From positions 1 to 64,000 of the forward strand of contig CADCEV010000012.1 in NCBI GenBank assembly GCA_902800525.1: a DNA stretch of 64,000 nucleotides. The letters run 5' to 3'. Shown piece after piece: positions 1 through 9,995 of this stretch. Origin of the DNA: an uncultured Bacteroidales bacterium (GTDB lineage: Bacteria; Bacteroidota; Bacteroidia; Bacteroidales; Paludibacteraceae). The notes below the pieces were generated by a model, which was not told the DNA's origin, ran no database searches, and saw nothing but the letters and a program-made list of their open reading frames with translations. Positions within the stretch are counted from its first letter, which is position 1. Every line of letters starts with the position of its first letter. Made by a program: the position numbers and the translations under genes.

Positions 1-717
<717 letters not shown>

Positions 718-754
718 TTAAAAATTAAAAATTACGAATTAAAAATTATTTCGT

Positions 755-796
755 GATCTCGTGATACCGACGAGATACCGACGAGATACCGTGATT
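755..796. repeat. dispersed intergenic repeat, copy 1 (reverse orientation)
   Basis: Contains iterated ataccgacgagataccgacg. Its reverse complement matches copies at 26357-26393, 37358-37394 and, more diverged, 40889-40923. It separates the PFOR gene from the preceding ATPase gene, together with aattaaaaatt microrepeats at 715-748. Confidence 0.75.
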
Positions 797-2106
797 TAAT
801 ATAAGAATCCCAAGAGCCACAACGGCATCTGGTTGCCGCGGCCAAGTTCGAGGTCGCCTACAGCGGTCGGACGGATCGTGTCGCGCATCGAAGAGGTCTC
901 TTTCACATCGAAGAAATACTTGTTATCCACGATGAACATAGCGCTTCTTTCGGTCGCATTGACTTTGTGTGCGCCGTGGATAGCCGTATAGAAATTGGTT
1001 TCGTAGAGATCCAGCATATCCGGCTTGCGGGTGAAGATCATCTGCGCCAGGTTCGTGTTGTGCATATAGACCTTGGTAGGCTTCATCGGGAAATTCTTGT
1101 TTTCCGGATAGAGCAGATTGATGAGTCGCGAGTCCTTGAGGTACTTGATATAGTTCATGGTCGTTGCGCGGCTGAGCCCGATCTCGTCGGACATCGAACT
1201 GATATTGAGCGCGCACGGCGTTTCGCGCATGAGGATATAGAGCAGTTTGCGCAGCTTGTGCAAGCATGCCACATCAATCTGCTGAATCATCAGCACATCC
1301 ACCTCCAGCTGCGAGTTCATCACTTTCAGCAGCTCTGCCTCAAAGGACTTGGACTCCAGATAGGAAGGATAATAGCCATGATCGAGGTAATCGCGGAAAT
1401 AGGTCAAAGGATGTACGCGTTCGCATATCTCTCGGGAGATCGAGGCATGGCGTTGGATGATTTCCTCCAGCGTATATGAGCGCAAACGGAGACCAGTCTG
1501 CAGGTTCAGATACTCACGGAAAGAGAACCCGCGCAGGTTATAAGTTTTCACGATATCCCTCAGGTCATTGTTATCCTCGTCAATCGGCATGACCGGCGTA
1601 GCGCAGAAGATGATATGCAGATCGCGGTACTTGTTATAGCACCGTTTGAGTTCGCGCGACCAGTTGGGGTATTTGAACAACTGATCCAAGAAAAGGTATT
1701 TGCCCCCTTTCTTCGCAAAAATGCCTGCCAGATCCACCAGTGTGTGCTCGGTGAAATAGAAGTCATTGAAGCTGACATAAAGGCACTGACGAATATCCTT
1801 TTGCGATTTGCGTCTGCGACGACCTTTCTTCGGTTCCGGATCAGGCATCGCCTTCCATGCGTCTTCAATTTCTTTGATTCGTGTCAGCATGAAATCCGTC
1901 TTGCCCACACCTCGGCCACCTTTGATAGCGATCAACCGGTCATCCCAATTGATTTCGTCCATCAGTTGACGACGAATAGGCATAGAAGCATGTGCCACCA
2001 AAAAATCATGAATACGGAAAAATGAATTTAACACCGCGTTTTGGCGCTCTAATTTCTCTTTTTTCTCGTCGATTTTCTCATCTTTTACTTCATTATTTTC
2101 ATCCAT
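796..2106 (-). CDS. AAA-type ATPase, AAA_14/DUF4143-like, divergent Walker B
   Basis: 436 residues. A charged N-terminal segment (about 1-25, rich in K/E) precedes a P-loop IKGGRGVGKTDF (around residues 61-72). A basic insertion PKKGRRRRKSQK lies near residue 95. The family is a large set of Bacteroidetes P-loop ATPases with a C-terminal DUF4143 winged-helix/nuclease-like part; cellular role generally unknown. Odd: the Walker B region reads YLFLDQLFKYPNW, so the usual catalytic Glu of LDE is Gln, and the sensor-like segment is IIFCATP rather than the common TGSS form. This suggests weak or regulatory ATP hydrolysis (inference). It has its own promoter (2134-2165). A canonical relative lies at 39425-40693 in the same orientation. 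Confidence 0.75.
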   Translation of the reverse strand: MDENNEVKDEKIDEKKEKLERQNAVLNSFFRIHDFLVAHASMPIRRQLMDEINWDDRLIAIKGGRGVGKTDFMLTRIKEIEDAWKAMPDPEPKKGRRRRKSQKDIRQCLYVSFNDFYFTEHTLVDLAGIFAKKGGKYLFLDQLFKYPNWSRELKRCYNKYRDLHIIFCATPVMPIDEDNNDLRDIVKTYNLRGFSFREYLNLQTGLRLRSYTLEEIIQRHASISREICERVHPLTYFRDYLDHGYYPSYLESKSFEAELLKVMNSQLEVDVLMIQQIDVACLHKLRKLLYILMRETPCALNISSMSDEIGLSRATTMNYIKYLKDSRLINLLYPENKNFPMKPTKVYMHNTNLAQMIFTRKPDMLDLYETNFYTAIHGAHKVNATERSAMFIVDNKYFFDVKETSSMRDTIRPTAVGDLELGRGNQMPLWLLGFLY

Positions 2107-2133
2107 TTTGACCTAAATTTTGAAAATACGCTG

Positions 2134-2165
2134 CAAAGATACAAAAAAAAATTGATATTTGCAAG
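2134..2165 (-). promoter_or_regulatory. promoter of the AAA ATPase gene
   Basis: Minus strand: -7 box TATCTTTG (2134-2141), 20 bp spacer, -33 box CTTG (2162-2165). This fits the Bacteroidetes TTTG/TAnnTTTG pattern and the 20-bp spacing seen across this window. Confidence 0.7.
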
Positions 2166-2185
2166 GTTTACCTTACATTTTTTAC

Positions 2186-2217
2186 AAAAAAATGAGGGCT
2201 TACGGTCGCAAACCCTC
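2186..2217 (-). terminator. rho-independent terminator of the ferredoxin gene
   Basis: Minus strand: 10-bp stem GAGGGTTTGC / GTAAGCCCTC with two G-T pairs and loop GACC (2194-2217), followed by ATTTTTTTG. It lies 35 bases after the ferredoxin stop. Confidence 0.8.
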
Positions 2218-2251
2218 AAAAATACACATTTTTTGTAAAAAAATCACCTTT

Positions 2252-2416
2252 TTAGAGGCTAATAGCGCCACTTGGGCAAACATCAGCACAGGTTCCGCAC
2301 TCGGTGCAAACATCCGGGTCGATGGAATAGTGTTCGCCCTCTGAAATTGCGCCCATCGGGCACTCGTCGATACATGTACCGCAAGCAATGCAGTCAGTTG
2401 AAATTTTGTAAGCCAT
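2252..2416 (-). CDS. 2[4Fe-4S] ferredoxin
   Basis: 54 residues, beginning MAYKISTDCIACGTC. Two complete cluster motifs are visible: C9-x2-C12-x2-C15-x3-C19-P and C37-x2-C40-x2-C43-x3-C47-P. Length and motif spacing match the clostridial-type 2[4Fe-4S] ferredoxins, small soluble electron carriers. It is monocistronic: own promoter (2549-2580), a roughly 130-base 5' leader containing GCCCC-tac-GGGGC (about 2465-2477), and own terminator (2186-2217). The PFOR gene at the left edge makes it a plausible electron acceptor for pyruvate oxidation (inference). Confidence 0.95.
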   Translation of the reverse strand: MAYKISTDCIACGTCIDECPMGAISEGEHYSIDPDVCTECGTCADVCPSGAISL

Positions 2417-2548
2417 AATTTTTCTATTTACGATTTAACGATTTACGATTTTAAGATTATTCTTAGCCCCTACGGGGCACGATTTATTGACGATTGAGTT
2501 TTATTTACGATTTATGCTTCAACAATCGTCAATTCTTCAAATCGGTTG

Positions 2549-2580
2549 CAAAATTACTACTTTTTTTTGACACTACCAAA
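2549..2580 (-). promoter_or_regulatory. ferredoxin promoter
   Basis: Minus strand: -33 TTTG (2577-2580) and -7 box TAATTTTG (2549-2556), spacing 20. Confidence 0.7.
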
Positions 2581-2630
2581 TTTTAGGGGTGTTTTTTTGA
2601 TTTTTTCTTTATTTTCCTGTTTTTAACGCA

Positions 2631-3290
2631 CTACTTCTTTTTCTTGGAAACGGTAGCGAGCGCCGCCGCCAATTGTGCCGCAGGAGAGAGCCTACCCTGT
2701 GTCCCTCCCTGAAGGGAGGGAGTTTTCTCCACTAAGCCTTTTCTTTGCGCATAGGTCTTCCAATCTTTCGCGCCGCCTTCGGAAACCGGCATCCCCAATT
2801 GTAGGTAATGGCAATACGCGATACCGAGGGCGTCAGTGGCATCGAGTTTCTTCGGCATCTCTTCATCGGGGATATGCAGAAACCGCTGCAACATGCCTGC
2901 TACTTGCTGTTTGGTGGAGTGTCCGTTTCCGGTAATCGCCATTTTGATTTTCATCGGCGAATACTCGTAAATCGGCACGTCTTTGCTCAAAGCCGCTGCA
3001 ATCGCCACACCTTGCGCGTGAACGATCTTGATCATCGTTTGCGGGTTCTTGTCCACAAACTGCGTCTCGATCGCCAGACACGTCGGCTGATACTTGTCAA
3101 TAATCTCCTGCAAGAAGAAAAACTCCTTCTGGAGCCTCGGATATTGTCCCTCAAGTTTATGCACATCGTACGCGCCAAACTCCAGTATTTCAACCTGTTG
3201 ACCCACTGTGTGCAACACCGCGTACCCCATATACAGCGTACCCGGATCCACACCCAATATTATATGTTCCCGTTTGAGAGTATCTTGCAT
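2631..3290 (-). CDS. ruvC: crossover junction endodeoxyribonuclease RuvC
   Basis: Resolves Holliday junctions made by RuvAB branch migration. 219 residues. The RNase H-like fold shows the four catalytic acids: D15 (GVDPGT), E75 (LAIETQF), D150 and D153 (LDATDALG). The usual RuvC ends near residue 165-175. This protein has about 45 extra residues, of which about 187-199 (KTPSLQGGTQGR) are encoded by a copy of the GC-rich palindromic element (2692-2730), followed by an Ala-rich, Lys-ended tail. The insertion is outside the catalytic core, so activity is probably retained (inference). No promoter of the consensus type was found upstream, where repeats occupy 3291-3400. Confidence 0.95.
   Translation of the reverse strand: MQDTLKREHIILGVDPGTLYMGYAVLHTVGQQVEILEFGAYDVHKLEGQYPRLQKEFFFLQEIIDKYQPTCLAIETQFVDKNPQTMIKIVHAQGVAIAAALSKDVPIYEYSPMKIKMAITGNGHSTKQQVAGMLQRFLHIPDEEMPKKLDATDALGIAYCHYLQLGMPVSEGGAKDWKTYAQRKGLVEKTPSLQGGTQGRLSPAAQLAAALATVSKKKK
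2692..2730. repeat. palindromic intragenic element, copy in ruvC
   Basis: gcctaccctg then tccctccctgaagggaggga. Core of an inverted repeat shared with ligA, the AmpG-like gene, the SpoIID-like gene and the terminal methyltransferase. It is read in frame in ruvC. Confidence 0.8.
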
Positions 3291-3485
3291 ATCACATCTC
3301 CGTCACATCTCCGTCATACCTCCGTCACATCTACTTCGGTATCAAACCATAAGACTACCATAAAATCACCATAGGATCACCATAGGATAAGAAGATTTTT
3401 TTGCATTTTATTGCTTATACTATATATATACATAGTATATATATACTTTTTGTTGTTCTTTCTCGTGATTCAAACCACCATACTT
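3291..3485. repeat. gene-free stretch with iterated short repeats
   Basis: Contains four copies of a cacatctccgt-like unit (about 3293-3335), then ataccataggatcacc-like units (about 3350-3390), then alternating AT (3420-3450). No gene is visible. These are the local form of the microrepeat tracts that occupy most intergenic gaps in this window. Confidence 0.6.
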
Positions 3486-3647
3486 TTAGTCTCCCTCATG
3501 GTTTCTGACGAACCCGCGGATAACTACCACCACCGCTCCTGCGATGAGTACATAATCGCCCCACGGCTCGATTTTCGCCATGCTGAGCGCCGCGCCGACA
3601 CCTAAGATCACCAAGCCGATGATCAATAATATAGATGATTTTCTCAT
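3486..3647 (-). CDS. small two-helix membrane protein
   Basis: 53 residues, MRKSSILLIIGLVILGVGAA at the N-terminus, then SMAKIEPWGDY and a second hydrophobic segment VLIAGAVVVVI, ending in a charged tail. Two predicted membrane helices joined by a short loop. Starts 5 bases after the stop of the DivIC-like gene, so it is probably cotranscribed with it. The start follows a ttgataattgataatt microrepeat. No family recognised; it could be an accessory of the division protein or an unrelated small membrane protein. Confidence 0.65.
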   Translation of the reverse strand: MRKSSILLIIGLVILGVGAALSMAKIEPWGDYVLIAGAVVVVIRGFVRNHEGD

Positions 3648-3652
3648 AATTA

Positions 3653-3952
3653 TCAATTATCAATTAAATAAATGTCCTCGTCAGGCGCGTGCATATAATA
3701 ATGTTCGCGCGCGAACCGCTCCAGGCTGTCCGGATGACTGAGTGTCCGCAACTCACGCTGGGCATTTTCCGAGCCTTCGCGGTACATATCCCGCTGTTGT
3801 TCCAAGTGCCGGATCTCGCGGCCGCGACGGGCAAACTGGAGCAGGCTCTGGTCGCCGATAAATAGATATACGATCAGAAACACGACAAGCGTAATGACAT
3901 ATTTCAGCCATTTTTTCACCTTCATTTCTGTCCACCATTCGGAAAAAGTCAT
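3653..3952 (-). CDS. septum formation initiator, DivIC/FtsB family
   Basis: 99 residues from the ATG at 3952. One membrane helix (VITLVVFLIVYLFI, about 19-32) then a coiled coil (ARRGREIRHLEQQRDMYREG, about 41-60) and a C-terminal globular tail with FAREHYYM. This is the single-pass bitopic plan of FtsB/DivIC proteins, which link FtsL and FtsQ in the divisome. A longer reading from GTG at 3985 is rejected because that codon lies within the -7 box of the promoter. The last residues LIDN and the TGA stop come from an attgataattga microrepeat. The small membrane gene follows 5 bases downstream. Confidence 0.85.
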   Translation of the reverse strand: MTFSEWWTEMKVKKWLKYVITLVVFLIVYLFIGDQSLLQFARRGREIRHLEQQRDMYREGSENAQRELRTLSHPDSLERFAREHYYMHAPDEDIYLIDN

Positions 3953-3984
3953 CGCTTTAAAATTTAATTTACCAAAATCGGGCA

Positions 3985-4032
3985 CAAAGATACACTTTTA
4001 TTTGCATATATGCAAATTTTTTTGTACTTTTG
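3985..4032. promoter_or_regulatory. symmetric divergent promoter sharing a palindrome
   Basis: Plus: -33 TTTG 4001-4004, -7 TACTTTTG 4025-4032. Minus: -33 TTTG (CAAA at 4013-4016), -7 TATCTTTG (3985-3992). Both spacers are 20 bp. The two -33 boxes are the two halves of a perfect 18-bp palindrome ATTTGCATATATGCAAAT (4000-4017). Drives the DivIC-like gene leftward and the nuclease gene rightward. Confidence 0.8.
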
Positions 4033-4055
4033 TAGCCGATTTAATAAAAGAAGCG

Positions 4056-5576
4056 ATGAAAAAGCCGATCTTAATCCTCACAATGCTGTTTGTTTGTCTG
4101 CATTTTGCGGCACAAATCCATATCAGCGCGACCGACCCTGCCACGTGGAATGCGCAGGAGTTGTCGCAATATATCGGTCAGACCGTGGTGTTTGACGATC
4201 CTGTTGTGGTGAGTTCGAATGTGGGTGAGCACTTGACGGTGGGACCTTGGCGCATGTACAACCCGGAATGTCAGGGTTTTCTCAACACCGAGGGGTACAA
4301 ATCCGCCGTCCGGATCAACGGCAGTTGTGTCTTCCGGCTCGATGGCGTGAGCGAATACCACCGTTGCGGGGAGAAGATCTACCACCTGACGGCTACGGTC
4401 AATTCGCCTTTGAATCTGACGTTTGTCAGCGGCGAATGGAGCGGAAACACCCGTGCGGAGTTGGAAGCCGGCATACCGGATTTAGGCGATTACAGGCTTT
4501 TGATATGCGGGTTCAACTTGGAGAACTATTTCTCCACCATCGGTCAAATGGGCGCGCGTTCGGCGGCGGACAAGGAGAAACAGCGCGCCAAAATCAGCAA
4601 AGCACTCAAACGCATCAATGCGGATATATTCGGCTTAGTCGAGGTGCAACAGGGCAACGAGGCGGTGCAAGAGATCGTCAATGACCTCAATACCAATATC
4701 CCCGGACGCAATTACAAGTACTTCTCCGACCCCGAAACGGGCACGTACCAGAAGGTGGAGTTCGTCTATGACGCCAACAAAGTGGAGCCGATCGGCAACC
4801 CCGGAACAATCGACACCGAGGTCAAACACCGCAAGAAAATGGTCTGTTTCCGCGAGAAAAGCACGGGTGAGAAATTCATCTATTCGATCAACCATTTCAA
4901 GGCGATGAACACCGGCGACGAAGCGCGGCGTGTGAACGAATCGAAGGCGGTGGTGGACTACTACAAGTCGTACCGGCTGAACAAAAGCGTGCGGGAGAAC
5001 GACCTGCTACTCATGGGCGACCTCAACTGCTACGCCTTCACCTCGCCGATCAAGCACCTGCTCAGTTCGGGGCTGATTGACCTGCATCGCGCTTACCATG
5101 CCGACAGCAGTTACAGTTACATGTACGGCGGTTTGGCATCATATATCGACCATGCCATCTGCAACCCCACACTCTACGCGCAGGTGACCGGCATGGCGGC
5201 GTTCCATATCAACTCCGACGAAAACGACCGATATACTTATGACAAATCCAACGACCTGACCATGTTCCGCTGTTCCGACCATGACCCGGTGTTAGTCGGA
5301 CTCAAACTGGACAGCACGTTGATCTACGACCCGACGCCGCAGATCAACTCCGCCAACATCCTCTCCGGCGAATCCGACCAGATGGTCATTCAGAATGCAT
5401 ACACACCCGAAACGAAGAGTTTCTACGCCATTTACAGCATCAGCGGATGGCTCATCGACAAACACGAAATCACCTCGCCGGACTACACCGTGGAGCTGCC
5501 CAAACAGGCAGGTGTGTATGTGGTGTACATCTATTTTAACGGACAGACCTACCAGCGAAGGATGATCGTCCGATAA
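4056..5576 (+). CDS. secreted endonuclease/exonuclease/phosphatase-fold protein with T9SS-like tail
   Basis: 506 residues from ATG 4056, which lies just after the promoter and begins a signal peptide (MKKPILILTMLFVCLHFAAQ). Residues about 25-150 form an OB-like N-terminal region. The EEP metal-dependent hydrolase core follows with GLVEVQ (metal-binding Glu), SINHFKA, LMGDLNCYAF (Asp/Asn), YIDHAI and CSDHDPVLVG (His-Asp-His end motif). The last 80 residues end GVYVVYIYFNGQTYQRRMIV, resembling a T9SS type A C-terminal sorting domain, so export to the surface or medium is inferred. Likely an extracellular nuclease or phosphodiesterase; the substrate cannot be read from sequence. An upstream-extended reading from 3894 would run through the promoter and is rejected. 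Confidence 0.85.
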   Translation: MKKPILILTMLFVCLHFAAQIHISATDPATWNAQELSQYIGQTVVFDDPVVVSSNVGEHLTVGPWRMYNPECQGFLNTEGYKSAVRINGSCVFRLDGVSEYHRCGEKIYHLTATVNSPLNLTFVSGEWSGNTRAELEAGIPDLGDYRLLICGFNLENYFSTIGQMGARSAADKEKQRAKISKALKRINADIFGLVEVQQGNEAVQEIVNDLNTNIPGRNYKYFSDPETGTYQKVEFVYDANKVEPIGNPGTIDTEVKHRKKMVCFREKSTGEKFIYSINHFKAMNTGDEARRVNESKAVVDYYKSYRLNKSVRENDLLLMGDLNCYAFTSPIKHLLSSGLIDLHRAYHADSSYSYMYGGLASYIDHAICNPTLYAQVTGMAAFHINSDENDRYTYDKSNDLTMFRCSDHDPVLVGLKLDSTLIYDPTPQINSANILSGESDQMVIQNAYTPETKSFYAIYSISGWLIDKHEITSPDYTVELPKQAGVYVVYIYFNGQTYQRRMIVR

Positions 5577-5601
5577 TTGATAATTGATAATTGATAATTG
5601 A
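5574..5601. repeat. attgataattg microrepeat
   Basis: gataattgataattgataa iterations fill the gap between the nuclease stop and the GTG start of ligA. Same family as 3650-3664, 15077-15105, 45257-45298 and 52232-52275. Confidence 0.8.
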
Positions 5602-7662
<2,061 letters not shown>

Positions 7663-7683
7663 GAAAAATAGGAAAATAGGAAA

Positions 7684-8232
7684 ATGAGAAAACTACGTCA
7701 ATATATTTTTGAATACTTGTGCAAGCATCAGCCGCAGCGCACACCGCGTTTTCCGCATTGGGAGAAGCCGCTCAAAGTGCTTATTATCTATGAAAGCGAT
7801 GAGTTGGAGCGCAATGATGCCATCAAATCCATTCGGCAGGATCTGCTCAAACGCCGAATGGATGTAAGTATGTGGGGCTATGTGCCCAAAAAGGTGATTG
7901 AATCCCTCATTCTGCCGCAAAGCCGCATTCTCGGATTGGAGGATTACAACTTCTTCGGCAAACCCAAAGAGGATGTAATCACCGACCTGCGGGCGATGCA
8001 CTATGATCTGATGATCGACCTCACCACGCACACGTTGCTACCCTTGCGCTACATCGCCATGTACGCTGATGCAGATTTCAAGGCGGGTCTGAACTTGGGC
8101 GAAGGAATACACGACATGCTCATTGCACCGCCCGATTTCTCACCCGAGCAAGGCGAAAACATTCGCATCGAAACCACCTGGCTTTACGAACAGATGATGA
8201 ATTTCTTATTAAAAATCAAAAGCAATGATTAA
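7684..8232 (+). CDS. conserved Bacteroidetes protein, DUF6913-like
   Basis: 182 residues. N-terminal basic helix MRKLRQYIFEYLCKHQ, then an alpha/beta segment (LKVLIIYESDELERNDAIKS, WGYVPKK, DYNFFGKPKE) and MIDLTTHTLLPLRYIAMYADADFKAGLN. I recognise this pattern as the family annotated DUF6913, found beside dapA in Bacteroidetes; function unknown. Follows ligA by 21 bases (iterated aggaaaat) and overlaps dapA by 8 bases, so translation is probably coupled to dapA. No catalytic motif is evident. Confidence 0.75.
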   Translation: MRKLRQYIFEYLCKHQPQRTPRFPHWEKPLKVLIIYESDELERNDAIKSIRQDLLKRRMDVSMWGYVPKKVIESLILPQSRILGLEDYNFFGKPKEDVITDLRAMHYDLMIDLTTHTLLPLRYIAMYADADFKAGLNLGEGIHDMLIAPPDFSPEQGENIRIETTWLYEQMMNFLLKIKSND

Positions 8233-9079
8233 AGGATTAGGAACAGCATTGATCACGCCGTTTGACGCGAACGGCAACGTGGATTATGAAGCACTGGCGC
8301 GCCTCTTGGACACGCAGTTAACAGGATCGGTGGATTACATTGTGGTACTCGGCACAACGGGCGAAGCAGTTACCATGACCGAAAAGGAGCGCGAAGATGT
8401 ACGGACTTTCATCCGGAAGTATGTCAACGGACGTTTGCCTCTGGTATTGGGCGTCGGCGGTAACTGCACGGCGGCGGTATGCGAGAGTTTGCGCACAATG
8501 GATCTCTCCGGCTTTGAAGCAATCCTTTCCGTTTGTCCGTATTACAACAAGCCGAATCAGGAGGGGCTCTATCAGCATTTCTGCAAGATAGCGGAAGCCT
8601 CGCCTGTTCCTGTTATATTATATAACGTACCCGGGCGCACGGGCGTGAACCTCCTGCCGGAGACGGTTATACGCATCTGGAAGGCTCACCCGGATAAGAT
8701 CATCGGCATCAAAGAAGCGTCGGGCAATATCGATCAGATCAAACACCTGATCGACTTGAAATTGTCAATTGTCCATTGTCAATTATCAATTATCTCCGGC
8801 GACGATGGCATTGCTTGCGAAGTCATGGAGGCCGGCGGAGCAGGATTAATTAGTGTGGCAAGTAACGCGTTCCCGGAGGATTTCCGGCATATTGTGCATG
8901 ACAAGGACCGTGCACTACAGGCGAAATACGAGGAGATGGTACGATTGTTGTTCGCAGAAGGAAACCCCGTGGGAATAAAGGCGGTCTTGGCGCAAAAAGG
9001 GATTATACAGAACTACTTACGATTACCGCTTGTACCCGCAAGCGAGGAACTACAGAGGAAATTGAAAATTGAAAATTGA
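8225..9079 (+). CDS. dapA: 4-hydroxy-tetrahydrodipicolinate synthase
   Basis: Condenses pyruvate with aspartate semialdehyde in the lysine/diaminopimelate pathway. 284 residues, TIM barrel. Seen: LGTTGEAVTMTEKER (Thr-Thr activating pair), VILYNVPGRTG (catalytic Tyr), IIGIKEASGNI (Schiff-base Lys), ISGDDG. Residues about 178-191 (LSIVHCQLSIIS) are coded by an attgtccattgtcaattatc microrepeat inserted in frame just before the ISGDD loop. The C-terminus KLKIEN and the stop also come from a gaaaattgaaaatt microrepeat. The first insertion is close to the barrel core, so reduced activity cannot be excluded. Ends at a strong bidirectional terminator. Confidence 0.96.
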   Translation: MIKGLGTALITPFDANGNVDYEALARLLDTQLTGSVDYIVVLGTTGEAVTMTEKEREDVRTFIRKYVNGRLPLVLGVGGNCTAAVCESLRTMDLSGFEAILSVCPYYNKPNQEGLYQHFCKIAEASPVPVILYNVPGRTGVNLLPETVIRIWKAHPDKIIGIKEASGNIDQIKHLIDLKLSIVHCQLSIISGDDGIACEVMEAGGAGLISVASNAFPEDFRHIVHDKDRALQAKYEEMVRLLFAEGNPVGIKAVLAQKGIIQNYLRLPLVPASEELQRKLKIEN

Positions 9080-9100
9080 AAATTGAAAGGGGAAATACAA

Positions 9101-9130
9101 AAAGAGCTCGCAGGAATGCGAGCCTTTTTG
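9101..9130. terminator. bidirectional rho-independent terminator between dapA and rplT
   Basis: Stem GCTCGCA-ggaa-TGCGAGC (9106-9123) flanked by A-rich DNA on the left and CTTTTTG on the right, so it works on both strands. A second perfect hairpin ATCCGCCAA-gt-TTGGCGGAT (9147-9166) lies nearer the rplT stop. Confidence 0.85.
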
Positions 9131-9182
9131 TTGTAAGAACGGGATGATCCGCCAAGTTTGGCGGATTCATGGACGCAATTTC

Positions 9183-9536
9183 TTAGCAAGCTTTCTTAGC
9201 CTGATCAACAACTGCTTTGAAGGCAGCGGGTTGATTCATAGCGAGGTCAGCGAGCGCTTTGCGGTTGATGACGATACCGGCTTTCTTGAGGAGTCCCATC
9301 AACTGACTGTAGCTCAGTCCCTCGAGGCGAGCAGCAGCGTTGATACGCTGGATCCAGAGAGCACGGAACGTACGTTTTTTGTTCTTACGATCGCGGTAAG
9401 CATACTGCAAACCTTTCTCCCATGTGTTCTTTGCTACGGTCCATACATTGGCACGACCACCAAAGTTACCACGGGTGAGCGACATGATCTTTTTGCGACG
9501 GTTGCGCGAAGCAACGTGATTTACTGATCTTGGCAT
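9183..9536 (-). CDS. rplT: 50S ribosomal protein L20
   Basis: 117 residues. N-terminal basic helix [18 protein letters not shown], then [29 protein letters not shown] and [18 protein letters not shown], typical of bL20, which binds 23S rRNA early in 50S assembly. Usual length. Third gene of an infC-rpmI-rplT operon, 32 bases after rpmI. Confidence 0.98.
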   Translation of the reverse strand: MPRSVNHVASRNRRKKIMSLTRGNFGGRANVWTVAKNTWEKGLQYAYRDRKNKKRTFRALWIQRINAAARLEGLSYSQLMGLLKKAGIVINRKALADLAMNQPAAFKAVVDQAKKAC

Positions 9537-9568
9537 TTCTCTTGTCCTTTCACTTTAATGGTTCATAC

Positions 9569-9766
9569 TTAACGAAGCAGCAGCATCTCACGTACGGAGC
9601 GCAGGTTCGTTTGATCAACTAACGCAACATGAGTGAGGTTGCGTTTTTGCTTTTTAGTCTTCTTCGTCAGAATGTGACTTTTGTAAGCGTGCTTACGCTT
9701 AATTTTACCGGTTCCGGTAAGCGTGAAACGCTTTTTAGCACCGGAGTTCGTTTTTACCTTTGGCAT
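9569..9766 (-). CDS. rpmI: 50S ribosomal protein L35
   Basis: 65 residues, [20 protein letters not shown] then [24 protein letters not shown] in part, ending VREMLLLR. Standard bL35 length and sequence. Second gene of the infC operon. Confidence 0.98.
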   Translation of the reverse strand: MPKVKTNSGAKKRFTLTGTGKIKRKHAYKSHILTKKTKKQKRNLTHVALVDQTNLRSVREMLLLR

Positions 9767-9995
9767 TTTGTAATAAAATATTTAATTGTTAATAATAAAG
9801 TCTCGGGCAGCCACGCGCACCCGGCGCGCAAATAAGGTAGGCCCTACGACTTGTTGTATGTCTATCGCGTACGCGGTAATCGCGTAATAATCGCGTTCTG
9901 ATCCCGATTCAACCCCGATTTAACCCCGTTTTACCCCCGAAGTAATCCCGATCCGATTCTCTCTGGATAGTGTCTCGCCAGTCTGATTTGGCTAA
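9767..9995. repeat. infC-rpmI spacer with iterated repeats
   Basis: 229-base gap inside the operon. Holds gcgtaataatcgcg-like units (about 9868-9897) and about five ccccgattt/accccgttt-like units (9900-9955). No gene is seen. Long for an infC-rpmI spacer. Confidence 0.6.

Noticed and set aside
2465-2477. Riboswitch in the ferredoxin leader
   Set aside because: Only a 5-bp hairpin and AT-rich repeats; no conserved aptamer core recognisable.
3894-4055. N-terminal extension of the secreted nuclease
   Set aside because: The extension crosses the divergent promoter; the ATG at 4056 begins a proper signal peptide just after the -7 box.
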